The position numbers and the translations under genes were made by a program. The notes beneath the pieces are model-generated. The model saw only the letters and a list, made by a program, of their open reading frames with translations, had not been told where the DNA came from and made no database searches. Below are positions 1-9,416 of a DNA stretch of 64,000 nucleotides, piece after piece (position 1 is the stretch's first letter; every line of letters begins with the position of its first letter). The stretch covers positions 186,001-250,000 of the forward strand of contig NZ_JAHWYN010000005.1 of NCBI RefSeq assembly GCF_019351435.1. The letters run 5' to 3'. This DNA comes from Flavobacterium taihuense. Its GTDB lineage: Bacteria > Bacteroidota > Bacteroidia > Flavobacteriales > Flavobacteriaceae.

Positions 1-1
1 A

Positions 2-1828
2 ATAAAAGGGGCGATCTCACGAATTTATAGTACTGTACGCTCGGGACAATCTCAAGTTACAGTAAGTTTAAGCGGCATCCGAACTATTATGGTAACGATT
101 ATCGGAAGTAAACAGCCTGGTAATTATTCTATTTCTTCATTGGCTACAGTCTACAATGCTTTATTTTTGGGTGGCGGGCCCGGTGTTAATGGAACATATA
201 GAAACATCGAATTAATTAGAAATAATAAGGTCTACAAGAATGTTGATATTTATCGCTTTTTGGTAAGTGGTAACCAATCCGACAACGTAGGGTTAAAGGA
301 TAATGATGTTATTCGTATTCCAGCGTATACTAATAGAGTTACACTAGAAGGAGCAGTAAAAAGACCAGGGATTTTTGAAATGAAAAAAGGCGAGAATTTC
401 TCCCATTTATTGACTTTTGCCTCTGGTTTTAATGAGTTTGCCTATACTGCGTCGGTAAATGTTTTACAAAAAACAGGAAAAGAATTCAAGGTTGCGGATA
501 TACAAGAATCACAATACAGCAGTTATGTACCTTTGAATGGAGATGAGTATCGTGTTTCTAAGATTTTGAATCGTTTTGAAAACAGAATAATAATAAATGG
601 AGCAGTGTTTAGGCCGAATACTTATTCTTTTTACGAAGGGATGCGCGTTTCCGATTTGATTAAACAAGCTGAGGGATTAAAGGAAGATGCTTATCTTAAA
701 AGGGCCAGAATCGTACGATTAAAAGAAGATTTAACCAAAGAGATTGTAAATATTGATTTGGCTACAGCAATGACAGGTGATGCTACAAGTAATATTGTAT
801 TAAAAAAAGAGGATGTAGTAACCGTTTATTCTGTCTTAGATTTTAAAGAAGAGTATAAAGTGACTATTGAAGGCGAAATAAATAGACCCAATGTATATGA
901 TTATCAAGATAATTTAACACTGAATGATCTTATAATAGCTGCAGGAGGGTTAACGGGTTCGGCTTCTAAGCGTGTTGAGATCGCCAGAATGATTCGTTCA
1001 GAAGAGATCGATGACAGTAATCCCAATAAAGTAGAATTGTTTAATATTGAAATCACCCCTGATTCGAATGAACAGCTTACCAATTTTGCGTTGAAACCTT
1101 TTGACATAGTCAATATCAGGAGAATGGCGGTTATTCACAAGCCAGAGATGGTTACTGTAACCGGTTCTGTCATTTATCCTGGGAAATATGTTTTGGCCGG
1201 GAAAAAAGAAAAAATTTATGATGTTGTTAAAAGAGCAGGTGGACTTACATCATTGGCAAGTTTGAATGGAGTAAAAATAAAAAGACCTATCAAAAAAGGC
1301 CAAATAGAAGATCTTGAGAATATTGATCTGAATTTAGGAGAGAAAGATAGTATTCAAAACAAATTGGAAAAGAGATTAAAAGACGAAGTGAAATTTGCCA
1401 CTATTCCTGTGGATTGGGGTAAAGTGATAAAAAATCAAAGCAGCAATGCGAATGTAACGTTATTACCAGGTGACGAAATTGATGTTTCGCCTTTTAATGA
1501 AACGGTTAAAGTGGCTGGAAACGTACTTTTGACATCAGAGATTCCATATAATAAAAACAAAGGGTTTAATTATTACTTGGATGCTGTAGGTGGTTTGGAT
1601 GCAAAGGGATGGAGAAAGAAGGCGTATATTATATACCCGAACGGAGAAGCTGCGGTATCACACAAAGTTTTATTGTTTTTTAGATCCAATCCTAAGGTAT
1701 TGCCGGGTTCACAAATTGTAGTGCCTGAAAAGCCAGAAACCGAAAAGATGAGCGCAGCGCAGTGGGTCAGTATTGCTTCGGTATTAGTGAGTATGGGAGT
1801 TCTTTTGGTTACAGCGATAAAACCGTAA
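2..1828 (+). CDS. Polysaccharide export protein with SLBB domains (Wza-like), 5' partial
   Basis: The reading frame is open to the left edge of the window, so the first ATG at 89 is internal and the true start lies upstream. The visible part carries several tandem SLBB/soluble-ligand-binding beta-grasp repeats, each with a pattern like V.I.G.V..PG.Y......L.DLI..AGGL, and ends in a hydrophobic segment (SIASVLVSMGVLLVTAI) followed by a few residues. This is the arrangement of Bacteroidota Wza-type outer-membrane polysaccharide export proteins. The N-terminal Poly_export domain is expected to be in the missing part. It is followed after 183 bp by the Wzz-like gene, with which it probably forms the export machinery for cluster A. 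Confidence 0.9.
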   Translation: MKGAISRIYSTVRSGQSQVTVSLSGIRTIMVTIIGSKQPGNYSISSLATVYNALFLGGGPGVNGTYRNIELIRNNKVYKNVDIYRFLVSGNQSDNVGLKDNDVIRIPAYTNRVTLEGAVKRPGIFEMKKGENFSHLLTFASGFNEFAYTASVNVLQKTGKEFKVADIQESQYSSYVPLNGDEYRVSKILNRFENRIIINGAVFRPNTYSFYEGMRVSDLIKQAEGLKEDAYLKRARIVRLKEDLTKEIVNIDLATAMTGDATSNIVLKKEDVVTVYSVLDFKEEYKVTIEGEINRPNVYDYQDNLTLNDLIIAAGGLTGSASKRVEIARMIRSEEIDDSNPNKVELFNIEITPDSNEQLTNFALKPFDIVNIRRMAVIHKPEMVTVTGSVIYPGKYVLAGKKEKIYDVVKRAGGLTSLASLNGVKIKRPIKKGQIEDLENIDLNLGEKDSIQNKLEKRLKDEVKFATIPVDWGKVIKNQSSNANVTLLPGDEIDVSPFNETVKVAGNVLLTSEIPYNKNKGFNYYLDAVGGLDAKGWRKKAYIIYPNGEAAVSHKVLLFFRSNPKVLPGSQIVVPEKPETEKMSAAQWVSIASVLVSMGVLLVTAIKP

Positions 1829-1871
1829 TTTTATTACCAGTTATTGGCTTAATTATAGAATACAACCACAA

Positions 1872-1879
1872 TAGGTTTG
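1872..1879 (+). promoter_or_regulatory. Possible -7 box (TAGGTTTG) upstream of the Wzz-like gene
   Basis: Matches the Bacteroidota -7 consensus TAnnTTTG, in the 183-bp gap before the chain-length regulator. No TTG element at the usual 19 to 21-base spacing is visible, so this is only a candidate. Confidence 0.25.
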
Positions 1880-2011
1880 AAATATCATTGTTCATTTAGA
1901 ATAAAAAAAGCACAAGATTTAAACAAACTGACTTCTCATTATAAATTTATAAACAAGCTGTGACTATTTTTATAAAATTACTTGAAAAGATAATTAAAGA
2001 CAACTAATATA

Positions 2012-3073
2012 ATGAACGAACAAATACCCAACGACGAAATTTCTTTAAAAGAGTTGCTAGAAAAAACCAAAGATTGGTATGTTTATTTACTAACACAATG
2101 GAAGGTTCTTGTACTAGCAGGATTAGTTGGCGCTACTTTGGGATTGACCTATTCTTTTATCAAGAAACCAGTTTATACTGCCACCTTATCTTTCGCTTTA
2201 GAGGATGAAAAAGGAGGTGGGAGCTTTGGATTAGGTTCGTTAGCCAGTTCTTTTGGAATTGATATTGGCGGCGGTGGCGGTAGCATATTTAACGGTTCTA
2301 ATTTGACAGAGTTGTTCAAATCCCGTACCATGGTAGAGCAAACTTTAATGAATCCTGTTACTGTAAATGGGAAAGTAATTTCTTTGGCTGAAATGTATAT
2401 TCAAAATAAAGATTGGAGAGTTAAATGGAATGATAGTCCAAAATACAAGAACATACAATTTTTACCCGAAACCAAACGTAAGTACTTCACCAGAGTACAT
2501 GATAGTATTTTAGGTGTAATCTACAGTGATTTATCAAAAAATTCTTTGACAGTGGCTCAAAAGGATAAAAAAATTGCTATTATTTCAATGGATGTGGCTT
2601 CTACAGATGAATTGTTTTCCATTTATTTTTGTGAAGCATTAGCTAAACAGGTTGGGAAATTTTATATCGCGACAAAAAGTAAAAAAGCTCGTATGAACAT
2701 GGAAATTTTGGAAAGACAAACGGATTCTATACGTGCTGCACTCAATAGTGCCATTTCAGGTGCTGCGGTGGCCACTGATAATACTTTTATGTTGAATCCT
2801 GCGCTTAATGTAAAGCGTACTCCTTTGGCTCTCCGTCAGATTGATGTTCAGGCTAATACTGCAATACTTTCTGAATTAGTAAAGCAAACGGAATTGGCTA
2901 AAGTAACAGTACGCAAAGAAACACCTTTAATACAAGTGATTGACCGGCCAATTTTGCCTCTGCCTAAGGAGCGTTTGGGTAAAGCTAAAGGAATTATTTT
3001 TGGAGGATTTTTGGCAGGATTTTTGGGTTTTTTTTATTTGATAATTAGAAGGTTACTAAATCAGCTTAGTTGA
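2012..3073 (+). CDS. Wzz-like polysaccharide chain-length regulator (polysaccharide co-polymerase)
   Basis: A 353-residue inner-membrane protein with the two-helix Wzz layout: a first membrane helix at about residues 30 to 50 (VLVLAGLVGATLGLTYSF), a long periplasmic region, and a C-terminal helix at about 325 to 345 (IIFGGFLAGFLGFFYLII). A proline-rich stretch (IDRPILPLPKERLGKAKG) precedes the last helix, as in the family. There is no cytoplasmic kinase domain, so it resembles Wzz more than Wzc. It likely sets chain length for the Wzy product in cluster A and works with the SLBB exporter just upstream. A glycine-rich loop (GGGGG) sits near residue 87. Confidence 0.88.
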   Translation: MNEQIPNDEISLKELLEKTKDWYVYLLTQWKVLVLAGLVGATLGLTYSFIKKPVYTATLSFALEDEKGGGSFGLGSLASSFGIDIGGGGGSIFNGSNLTELFKSRTMVEQTLMNPVTVNGKVISLAEMYIQNKDWRVKWNDSPKYKNIQFLPETKRKYFTRVHDSILGVIYSDLSKNSLTVAQKDKKIAIISMDVASTDELFSIYFCEALAKQVGKFYIATKSKKARMNMEILERQTDSIRAALNSAISGAAVATDNTFMLNPALNVKRTPLALRQIDVQANTAILSELVKQTELAKVTVRKETPLIQVIDRPILPLPKERLGKAKGIIFGGFLAGFLGFFYLIIRRLLNQLS

Positions 3074-3480
3074 AAATAAAAATTCAATATTGAAGATAGT
3101 CAATAAAAAATTCTTTTAAAAATATTTCGCTACTTTTGGTATTATTCCTTTCAAATAAGAAGTAGGATATATTAAAAAAACATGTATTTTCTTTAAGAAA
3201 TAAAATCAAGGTTTTCTTTGACATTCATTGGTTCAAATTTATGCTTTTTTAGATAAGTTTATAATAAGTGTGATGTTAGCGGGCATCTACTGAATTAGCG
3301 TATGCGTCTAGTAATTGTGCTAATCGTTACCCTTTTTTGTTGCTCTTAAAATATTATTTTCATTTGAACAAATGCGGCTAATTTAATTTTAAAAGTAAGA
3401 AACTCGGAGTATATGGGGAATGTGTTTAACGAGTTTGAGAATAGATAAATCAATTTATTGAATTAATAAAAAAATAAGGA
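3074..3480 (+). other. Intergenic region of 407 bp before the GDP-fucose genes
   Basis: No credible coding region on either strand. It is very AT-rich and holds one TAnnTTTG box at 3131 to 3138. It may be the promoter and leader for the sugar-nucleotide operon that begins at 3481. No hairpin with a T tract was recognised after the Wzz-like gene. Confidence 0.5.
3131..3138 (+). promoter_or_regulatory. Possible -7 box (TACTTTTG)
   Basis: Fits TAnnTTTG and resembles the boxes at 30410 and 34820 in its core (TACTTTTG). It would leave a leader of roughly 340 bases before the fcl start. No clear -33 element is seen. Confidence 0.3.
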
Positions 3481-4431
3481 ATGAATACCGATATTAGAAT
3501 ATATATTGCAGGACATAAAGGCATGGTAGGAAGTGCAATTTGGAGAGCATTATCAGTTAAAGGATATACAAATTTAATTGGTATATCTAGCAAAGAATTA
3601 GATTTGAGAGATCAAAACAGTGTCAAGAATTTTTTTGAAAAGCATAAGCCACATGTGGTTATTGATGCTGCCGCAAGGGTGGGAGGGATTTTAGCAAACA
3701 ATGATTTTCCATATCAATTTATTATGGAGAATATGCAAATTCAAAATAATCTAATAGATGCAGCATTAAAGTCTAATGTTGAAAAATTTATTTTCTTAGG
3801 AAGCTCTTGTATTTATCCGAAGTTAGCCGCACAACCGTTGAAAGAAGAATATCTATTAACGGGTACATTAGAGCCAACAAATGAATGGTATGCTATAGCC
3901 AAAATTACAGGCGTTAAAACTTGTCAAGCTATTCGTAAGCAGTTTAATAAAGATTATGTTAGTTTGATGCCAACCAATTTATATGGTACCCATGATAATT
4001 TTGATTTAAATACATCGCATGTGCTTCCCGCTATGATTAGAAAATTCCATGAAGCAAAGCTAAATGATAATAGTCCTGTGACTCTTTGGGGTAGTGGAAC
4101 TCCTATGCGAGAATTTTTGTTTGTAGACGACATGGCTGAAGCAGTTGTTTTTGCTTTAGAAAATCAATTGCCAGATTATTTATATAATATTGGTACTGGT
4201 GAAGATTTAACAATTAAAGAGTTAGCAGAAACTATTCAGAAAATTGTTGGACACCAAGGTATAATAGTTTGGGATGATTCAAAGCCAGATGGTACACCAA
4301 GAAAATTAATGGATGTTTCAAAAATGCAGGAATTGGGATGGAAGCATAAAGTAAATTTAGAAGCGGGAATCCAGAAAACTTATAATTGGTTTATAGAAAA
4401 CGAAGGAAAATATAAAGAAGTTAAATTGTAA
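3481..4431 (+). CDS. fcl: GDP-L-fucose synthase
   Basis: A 316-residue short-chain dehydrogenase/reductase that epimerises and reduces GDP-4-keto-6-deoxymannose to GDP-L-fucose, the second step after Gmd. Visible features: the Rossmann motif GHKGMVG at residues 11 to 17, the catalytic serine in LGSSCIYP (about 106 to 113), the Tyr-Lys pair as YAIAK (Y137, K141), and the family block PTNLYG. Length is normal for WcaG/Fcl. Gmd follows after a 70-bp gap, so both steps from GDP-mannose to GDP-fucose are encoded together. GDP-mannose would come from ManC at 24909. ATG start. Confidence 0.95.
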   Translation: MNTDIRIYIAGHKGMVGSAIWRALSVKGYTNLIGISSKELDLRDQNSVKNFFEKHKPHVVIDAAARVGGILANNDFPYQFIMENMQIQNNLIDAALKSNVEKFIFLGSSCIYPKLAAQPLKEEYLLTGTLEPTNEWYAIAKITGVKTCQAIRKQFNKDYVSLMPTNLYGTHDNFDLNTSHVLPAMIRKFHEAKLNDNSPVTLWGSGTPMREFLFVDDMAEAVVFALENQLPDYLYNIGTGEDLTIKELAETIQKIVGHQGIIVWDDSKPDGTPRKLMDVSKMQELGWKHKVNLEAGIQKTYNWFIENEGKYKEVKL

Positions 4432-4501
4432 AACATAGTTATAATGGAGTAATAAGATTTAATTATATACTCTAGGATTTATGACTTAATAACAAAAATA
4501 A

Positions 4502-5575
4502 ATGAAAATAGCTCTCGTAACAGGAATTACAGGTCAGGATGGGTCTTATTTGGCTGAATTATTATTGGAAAAAGGATACATGGTTCATGGTGTGAAACGT
4601 CGTGCGTCCTCTTTTAACACACAACGTATAGATCATATCTATCAAGATCAACATCAGACTCATGTGAATTTTAAATTGCATTATGGAGATTTAACGGATT
4701 CAACCAATATTATAAGAATAATTCAGGAAGTGCAACCTGATGAAATTTATAATTTGGGTGCTATGTCTCATGTTAAGGTATCTTTTGATTCCCCAGAGTA
4801 TGTTGCAAATGTAGATGGAATCGGAACATTGCGAATTCTTGAGGCGGTTAGGATTTTAGGTTTAGAAAAAAAGACTAGAATTTATCAAGCTTCAACCTCA
4901 GAGCTCTATGGAGGTTTGGCAGAAAATAAAAATGCAAAAGGTTTTTATGATGAGAATTCACCATTTTATCCACGTTCTCCGTATGGTGTAGCTAAGATTT
5001 ATGGTTTTTGGATAACTAAGAATTACCGTGAAGCTTATAATTTGTATGCGTGTAACGGAATTCTTTTCAATCACGAATCTCCTAGAAGAGGAGAGACATT
5101 TGTAACTCGTAAAATTACAATGGCTACAGCTGCTATTGCTAAAGGAAAGCAAGAATGTCTTTATCTTGGGAATCTAAATTCACAAAGAGATTGGGGGCAT
5201 GCAAAAGATTACGTCGAAGCTATGTGGAGAATTTTACAGCAAGATGTTGCAGAGGATTATGTAATTGCGACTGGTGTTACTACTTATATTAGAGATTTTG
5301 TAATAATGGCTTTTGCTGAAGTAGGAGTTGAATTGTCTTTCGAAGGTGAAAATGAGAACGAAACGGCCAAAGTTGCTGCTTGTAGTAATCCGTTGTATCA
5401 GCTCGAGATAGGCAAAGTAGTTGTTCGTGTTGATCCGGAATATTACCGTCCTACAGAAGTCGATCTACTAATTGGCGATCCTACTAAATCTAAAACCCAA
5501 TTGGGTTGGGAACCTAAATATGATTTGGCAGGATTAGTTAAAGAAATGGTAGCAAGTGATCTGAAATTATATTAG
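4502..5575 (+). CDS. gmd: GDP-mannose 4,6-dehydratase
   Basis: A 357-residue SDR that converts GDP-mannose to GDP-4-keto-6-deoxymannose. It shows GITGQDG at residues 8 to 14 (cofactor loop), RIDHIY, the active-site block QASTSELYG (about 129 to 137), YGVAK (Y161, K165), [16 protein letters not shown] and [10 protein letters not shown]. These are diagnostic Gmd blocks. The loop before [10 protein letters not shown] reads [15 protein letters not shown], unlike the shorter LVQ-type loop of many Gmd proteins; a decayed second gmd copy at 23795 has the more usual loop. It lies between fcl and the nonulosonate operon. Confidence 0.96.
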   Translation: MKIALVTGITGQDGSYLAELLLEKGYMVHGVKRRASSFNTQRIDHIYQDQHQTHVNFKLHYGDLTDSTNIIRIIQEVQPDEIYNLGAMSHVKVSFDSPEYVANVDGIGTLRILEAVRILGLEKKTRIYQASTSELYGGLAENKNAKGFYDENSPFYPRSPYGVAKIYGFWITKNYREAYNLYACNGILFNHESPRRGETFVTRKITMATAAIAKGKQECLYLGNLNSQRDWGHAKDYVEAMWRILQQDVAEDYVIATGVTTYIRDFVIMAFAEVGVELSFEGENENETAKVAACSNPLYQLEIGKVVVRVDPEYYRPTEVDLLIGDPTKSKTQLGWEPKYDLAGLVKEMVASDLKLY

Positions 5576-5669
5576 TGAAAGATTAATATTTGAAAAGCAG
5601 GTTTGATATTTTTGAATTATTTTGATTGGATCAAAGATTTGATAACGTATTATTTAATATAGACTAGAG

Positions 5670-6695
5670 ATGAATAAACTTTATAATAAAGTATACATTA
5701 TAGCAGAAGTAGGTGTTAACCATAATGGAGATCCTAAACTTGCAAAGCAACTAATAAAAGAAGCAAAAGATTCAGGCGCAGACTGTGTAAAGTTTCAAAC
5801 TTTCAAAGCAGAGCAAATAGTTACCAAGTTATCGCCTAAAGCTAAATATCAATTAGATGTGACAGATAGAAATGAAAGCCAATTTGACATGTTAAAAAAG
5901 TTAGAACTAGGCTTTGAAGTGTATAAAGATTTAATTAATTATTGTAAAGAGTTAGATATTGATTTTTTATCAACACCGTACAATAAGGAAGATTTAGATT
6001 TTTTAGAGAAATTAGATGTGCATACTTATAAAATTGCATCTGGACAATTAACAGAACTGCCCTTTTTGAGATATGTAGCGAAAACTAATAAAAGAATTTT
6101 GCTTTCTACGGGGATGGCTACTTTAGCAGATGTTTTTAATGGTGTTGAAGCTATAAGAGCAGTAGGTAACAATAATATTGTTGTACTTCAGTGTACTACT
6201 AATTATCCTTCAAAAATTGAAGATGCAAATATTTTAGCAATGAATAGTATTAAAACAGCATGTAATGTAAATGTTGGATATTCTGATCATGTTGCAAATA
6301 ATTATGCTTGTTTTGCAGCGGTTGCTTTAGGTGCGGAAATTATAGAGAAGCATTTTACATTAGATAAAAATATGGAAGGGCCTGATCATTCATGTTCATT
6401 AACACCTGCTGAATTTAAATTAATGGTGTCGGGGATACGAAATATAGAGGAGGCTTTAGGAAGTACAGTCAAAAAGCCTTCTAATATTGAGATTGAGAAT
6501 AGTGTTGGTATGAAAAGAGGATTGGTTATAATTGCGCCAATTGAAAAGGGAATGATTATTACAGAGGACCATATCGGGTTTAAAAGACCACTAAAGGGTA
6601 TTCCAATAAATATGTTAAATGAAGTAATTGGAAAAAAGATAGCTAAAGATATGACTATAGACGAAGCATTAGATTATAATTGTATTGAATGGTAA
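5670..6695 (+). CDS. Nonulosonic acid synthase (NeuB/LegI family) with SAF domain
   Basis: A 341-residue TIM-barrel synthase that condenses phosphoenolpyruvate with an N-acylated mannosamine-type sugar to form a sialic-acid-like nonulosonate. Visible blocks are IIAEVGVNHNGD near the N-terminus, DCVKFQTFKAE, DFLSTPYNKEDLDFL, KIASGQL, STGMA and EKHFTLDKNMEGPDH. The C-terminal part, about residues 285 to 341 (RGLVIIAPIEKGMIITEDHI), is the antifreeze-like SAF domain of classical NeuB/LegI/PseI. Substrate choice (Neu, Leg, Pse or other) cannot be read from sequence alone. The next gene overlaps it by 7 bp, starting a tightly coupled operon with acetyltransferase, isomerase, aminotransferase and CMP-sugar synthetase genes. 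Confidence 0.9.
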   Translation: MNKLYNKVYIIAEVGVNHNGDPKLAKQLIKEAKDSGADCVKFQTFKAEQIVTKLSPKAKYQLDVTDRNESQFDMLKKLELGFEVYKDLINYCKELDIDFLSTPYNKEDLDFLEKLDVHTYKIASGQLTELPFLRYVAKTNKRILLSTGMATLADVFNGVEAIRAVGNNNIVVLQCTTNYPSKIEDANILAMNSIKTACNVNVGYSDHVANNYACFAAVALGAEIIEKHFTLDKNMEGPDHSCSLTPAEFKLMVSGIRNIEEALGSTVKKPSNIEIENSVGMKRGLVIIAPIEKGMIITEDHIGFKRPLKGIPINMLNEVIGKKIAKDMTIDEALDYNCIEW

Positions 6696-7126
6696 ATGAT
6701 ATAGCAATCAAGTTAGTTGATATTAATAACATTGACGTTTTACAGGAATTTGTTAAAAATATTGGAAATTCAGTTAAATCTTTTAGATATTTTAGTACCA
6801 GACCATTAACTATAATTTCTAATCATTTAGTAACCATTGTTGCATTATATAATAATACGCCGGTAGGATACGGTCATCTAGATAAAGAAGGTAATGTAAT
6901 TTGGTTGGGTATAGCGGTATCAGAAAATAATAAAGGGAAAGGCATCGGTAAATTAATAATGAATTATTTAATCGATTACGCCGATGCACATAGCATAAAT
7001 GAAGTTTGTTTATCAGTAGATACAGAAAATCATGTAGCTATTGGAATGTATAAAAATTTTGATTTTCAAGATTTTAAAAAGCTTGAAAATAATAATGCTA
7101 TTTTAATGAAAAGAAAAAAACGATAA
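6689..7126 (+). CDS. GNAT-family N-acetyltransferase of the nonulosonate operon
   Basis: A 145-residue single-domain GNAT protein. The acetyl-CoA pyrophosphate loop is visible as NNKGKGIGKL around residues 80 to 89, followed by the helix MNYLIDYAD and a C-terminal block NHVAIGMYKNFDF typical of the fold. Its start overlaps the synthase gene by 7 bp and its stop codon is directly followed by the next ATG, so all three are probably translated as a coupled unit. By context it should acetylate an amino group made by the aminotransferase two genes downstream, as LegH or PseH do. The exact acceptor is inferred, not visible. Confidence 0.82.
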   Translation: MVNDIAIKLVDINNIDVLQEFVKNIGNSVKSFRYFSTRPLTIISNHLVTIVALYNNTPVGYGHLDKEGNVIWLGIAVSENNKGKGIGKLIMNYLIDYADAHSINEVCLSVDTENHVAIGMYKNFDFQDFKKLENNNAILMKRKKR

Positions 7127-7975
7127 ATGGAATCTAATATATACATAAGTTCTTTAGCTTTTATAGGGCAGTCTGTAGAAGATATTATACGGGTTTGTCA
7201 AGAAAATAATTTTAATTTAGAGTTCAGTTCGGGAATGCCATATAGAGAAGATATGGAATCAATTTATAGTGAAGCAGCTGTAACAAGAATGCCTCATAAT
7301 TATTTTCCGGCACCAAAAGAACCTTATGTTTTAAATTTAGCGAGTAGTAATCCTGAAATTAGAGCAAAATCTGTCGCTCATTGTAAAAATGGGTTAAGCT
7401 TATCTAAAAAAAGTAATTCTCCATTTTTCTCAGCACATGCAGGGTTTTGTATTGATCCGGATCCCAATGAGTTAGGTAAAAAAATAGCAATAAAAGAAAA
7501 TTACAATAAGGATGTTCATAAACAATTGTTCCTGGATTCTTTACATGAAGTTCTCGAATTTGCTGATAAAATAGGAGTAGACTTCTTAATAGAAAATAAT
7601 GTTTTAGCGCCGTTTAATTATGATGGTTCAAATCCCTTACTTTGTTGTGAATTTTCGGAAATAGATTGGCTTTTTGAGAATGTTAAAAATCCCAGATTGG
7701 GTTTGTTACTGGACACAGCCCATTTAAAAGTTAGTTGTCAAACTTTTCAAATTGATTTATTTGAAGAATTTGAAAAAATTAGTCCTTTTGTAAAGGCATT
7801 TCATCATAGTGATAATGATGGAACCATAGACTGTAATTTAGTACTCAAAGAAGATTATTGGTTTTTACGTTATTTGGCAAAGTTTAAAGAATATGTTCAT
7901 GTACTTGAAATAAAGGCTAAAGATATTAGTGAAATAAAGCAACAAATTAAATTACTTAAAGAAAATGGATGTTAA
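7127..7975 (+). CDS. Xylose isomerase-like TIM-barrel protein (AP_endonuc_2 family) in the nonulosonate operon
   Basis: A 282-residue protein with the metal-binding pattern of sugar isomerases/epimerases of the AP endonuclease 2 superfamily: histidine in FSAHAGF (about 104), glutamate in LIENN (about 156), D-x-x-H in LDTAHL (196 and 199), histidine in FHHSDNDG (about 227) and a late glutamate in LEIKA (about 261). These fit a divalent-metal site in a TIM barrel. The gene begins right after the GNAT stop codon and overlaps the aminotransferase gene by 11 bp. No hydrolysing UDP-sugar 2-epimerase (NeuC/LegG type) was found in the operon, so this protein may isomerise or epimerise the hexosamine precursor. 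That role is inference. Confidence 0.78.
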   Translation: MESNIYISSLAFIGQSVEDIIRVCQENNFNLEFSSGMPYREDMESIYSEAAVTRMPHNYFPAPKEPYVLNLASSNPEIRAKSVAHCKNGLSLSKKSNSPFFSAHAGFCIDPDPNELGKKIAIKENYNKDVHKQLFLDSLHEVLEFADKIGVDFLIENNVLAPFNYDGSNPLLCCEFSEIDWLFENVKNPRLGLLLDTAHLKVSCQTFQIDLFEEFEKISPFVKAFHHSDNDGTIDCNLVLKEDYWFLRYLAKFKEYVHVLEIKAKDISEIKQQIKLLKENGC

Positions 7976-9410
7976 GGAAGTTATTATAAATCAAAATGCT
8001 AAGTTGAGGGAAGCTCTTCAATTATTAGATAAGTTGGGATTAGGGATATTATTTATTATTGATGATTTTGAAATATTAGTCGGAGTTTTGACAGATGGTG
8101 ATATTAGAAGATTCTTATTAATCGATGGTAGTCTTGATAATAAAGTTAAGGAGGTAATGAATAATGCCTTTTTTTCACTTCCAGTTGATTCAGATAATGG
8201 AACAATATTGAATAATATAAATAGTAAAATTAAAATTATTCCTTTAGTAGATACGATCGGGAAAATCGTTGATTATGCTTCAATTAATAAATTACGAAGG
8301 ATTTCTATTTCTGCTCCACTTCTTGAAGGAAATGAATTGTTGTATGTAACGGACTGTATTAAAACCAATTGGATTTCTTCTCAAGGTAAGTATGTTAGGT
8401 CATTTGAAAAATTGTTTTGTGATTATCATGAAAATTTTACTGCTTTAGCCGTCAGTAATGGGACCGTTGCATTACATTTAGCTTTGGATGCGTTAGGAAT
8501 AGGAGAGGGAGATGAAGTTCTAGTGCCTAATTTAACTTTTGCGGCTTCTATTAATGCAATTATTTATACCGGTGCTACGCCTGTTTTGGTCGATGTTGAA
8601 AGAGATTCTTTTAATATTGATATGGATAATATTGAAAAGCATATTACAAATAAGACAAAAGCTATAATGCCAGTTCATTTGTATGGACAATCTTGTGATA
8701 TGGATAAAATTACGGTTATTTCTAAAAAATTTAATTTATTAATAATTGAGGATTGCGCAGAGGCATTAGGATCTAAATATAAAGGTAGACCGGTTGGTGT
8801 ATTTGGAGATGCCGCAACTTTTAGTTTTTTTGGAAATAAAACAATAACTACCGGAGAGGGTGGTATGGTTTTGTTTAAAGATCCTGTAATCGCTAATAAG
8901 GCAGCGGTTCTTAGGGATCATGGTATGAGTAAGGAAAAGCGTTACTGGCATGATTTTGTTGGATATAATTACAGATTAACTAATTTACAGGCAGCTATAG
9001 GAGTTGCGCAATTTGAAAGATTAAGTGAGTTTGTAAATGCTAAAAGAAAATTAGCTGAAATTTATAATGAAACATTAAGTAAATATTCTTTTTTCCAAAT
9101 ACCTATGGAGAAGCAAGATACCTATAACTCCTATTGGCTTTATACTTTTTTAGTAAAGGAGGAAGCTCCATTTAAAAGAGAGGAATTAATGGATTATTTG
9201 AATAAAAAAGGTGTTGAAACAAGACCAGTTTTTTATCCGCTCCATGTGATGCCTCCTTATAAATTATTTGGAAGCAATGAAAATTTAAAAGTATCTACTG
9301 ATATATCTGAGATAGGGATGAGTTTACCATCTTCGGTGAGTTTGTCAGCGGTAGAAGCGAACTATATTTGTAGTTGTGTTTCCAATTTTATAAAAGAAAT
9401 TAAGGGTTAA
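7965..9410 (+). CDS. CBS-domain/PLP aminotransferase fusion (DegT/DnrJ/EryC1/StrS family)
   Basis: A 481-residue two-domain protein. Residues 1 to about 120 look like CBS sequences (ALQLLDKLGLGILFIIDD, VGVLTDGDIRRFLL, VKEVMN), which in other proteins bind adenine nucleotides. From about residue 125 it is a complete sugar aminotransferase: NWISSQG, SNGTVALHLAL, GDEVLVPNLTF, EDCAEALGSKYKG, and the PLP lysine in FFGNKTITTGEGG at K292, then NYRLTNLQAAIG. It would transfer an amino group from glutamate to a keto-sugar, as LegC or PseC do. It starts inside the preceding gene (11-bp overlap). CBS domains in this pathway are better known on the nucleotidyltransferase PtmE, so fusion to the aminotransferase is unusual. 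Confidence 0.88.
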   Translation: MDVKEVIINQNAKLREALQLLDKLGLGILFIIDDFEILVGVLTDGDIRRFLLIDGSLDNKVKEVMNNAFFSLPVDSDNGTILNNINSKIKIIPLVDTIGKIVDYASINKLRRISISAPLLEGNELLYVTDCIKTNWISSQGKYVRSFEKLFCDYHENFTALAVSNGTVALHLALDALGIGEGDEVLVPNLTFAASINAIIYTGATPVLVDVERDSFNIDMDNIEKHITNKTKAIMPVHLYGQSCDMDKITVISKKFNLLIIEDCAEALGSKYKGRPVGVFGDAATFSFFGNKTITTGEGGMVLFKDPVIANKAAVLRDHGMSKEKRYWHDFVGYNYRLTNLQAAIGVAQFERLSEFVNAKRKLAEIYNETLSKYSFFQIPMEKQDTYNSYWLYTFLVKEEAPFKREELMDYLNKKGVETRPVFYPLHVMPPYKLFGSNENLKVSTDISEIGMSLPSSVSLSAVEANYICSCVSNFIKEIKG

Positions 9411-9416
9411 ACTAAA

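Noticed and set aside
1844..1879. Full -33/-7 promoter before the Wzz-like gene
   Set aside because: The TTG at 1844 is 25 bases from the -7 box, outside the usual 19 to 21, so only the -7 box is listed.
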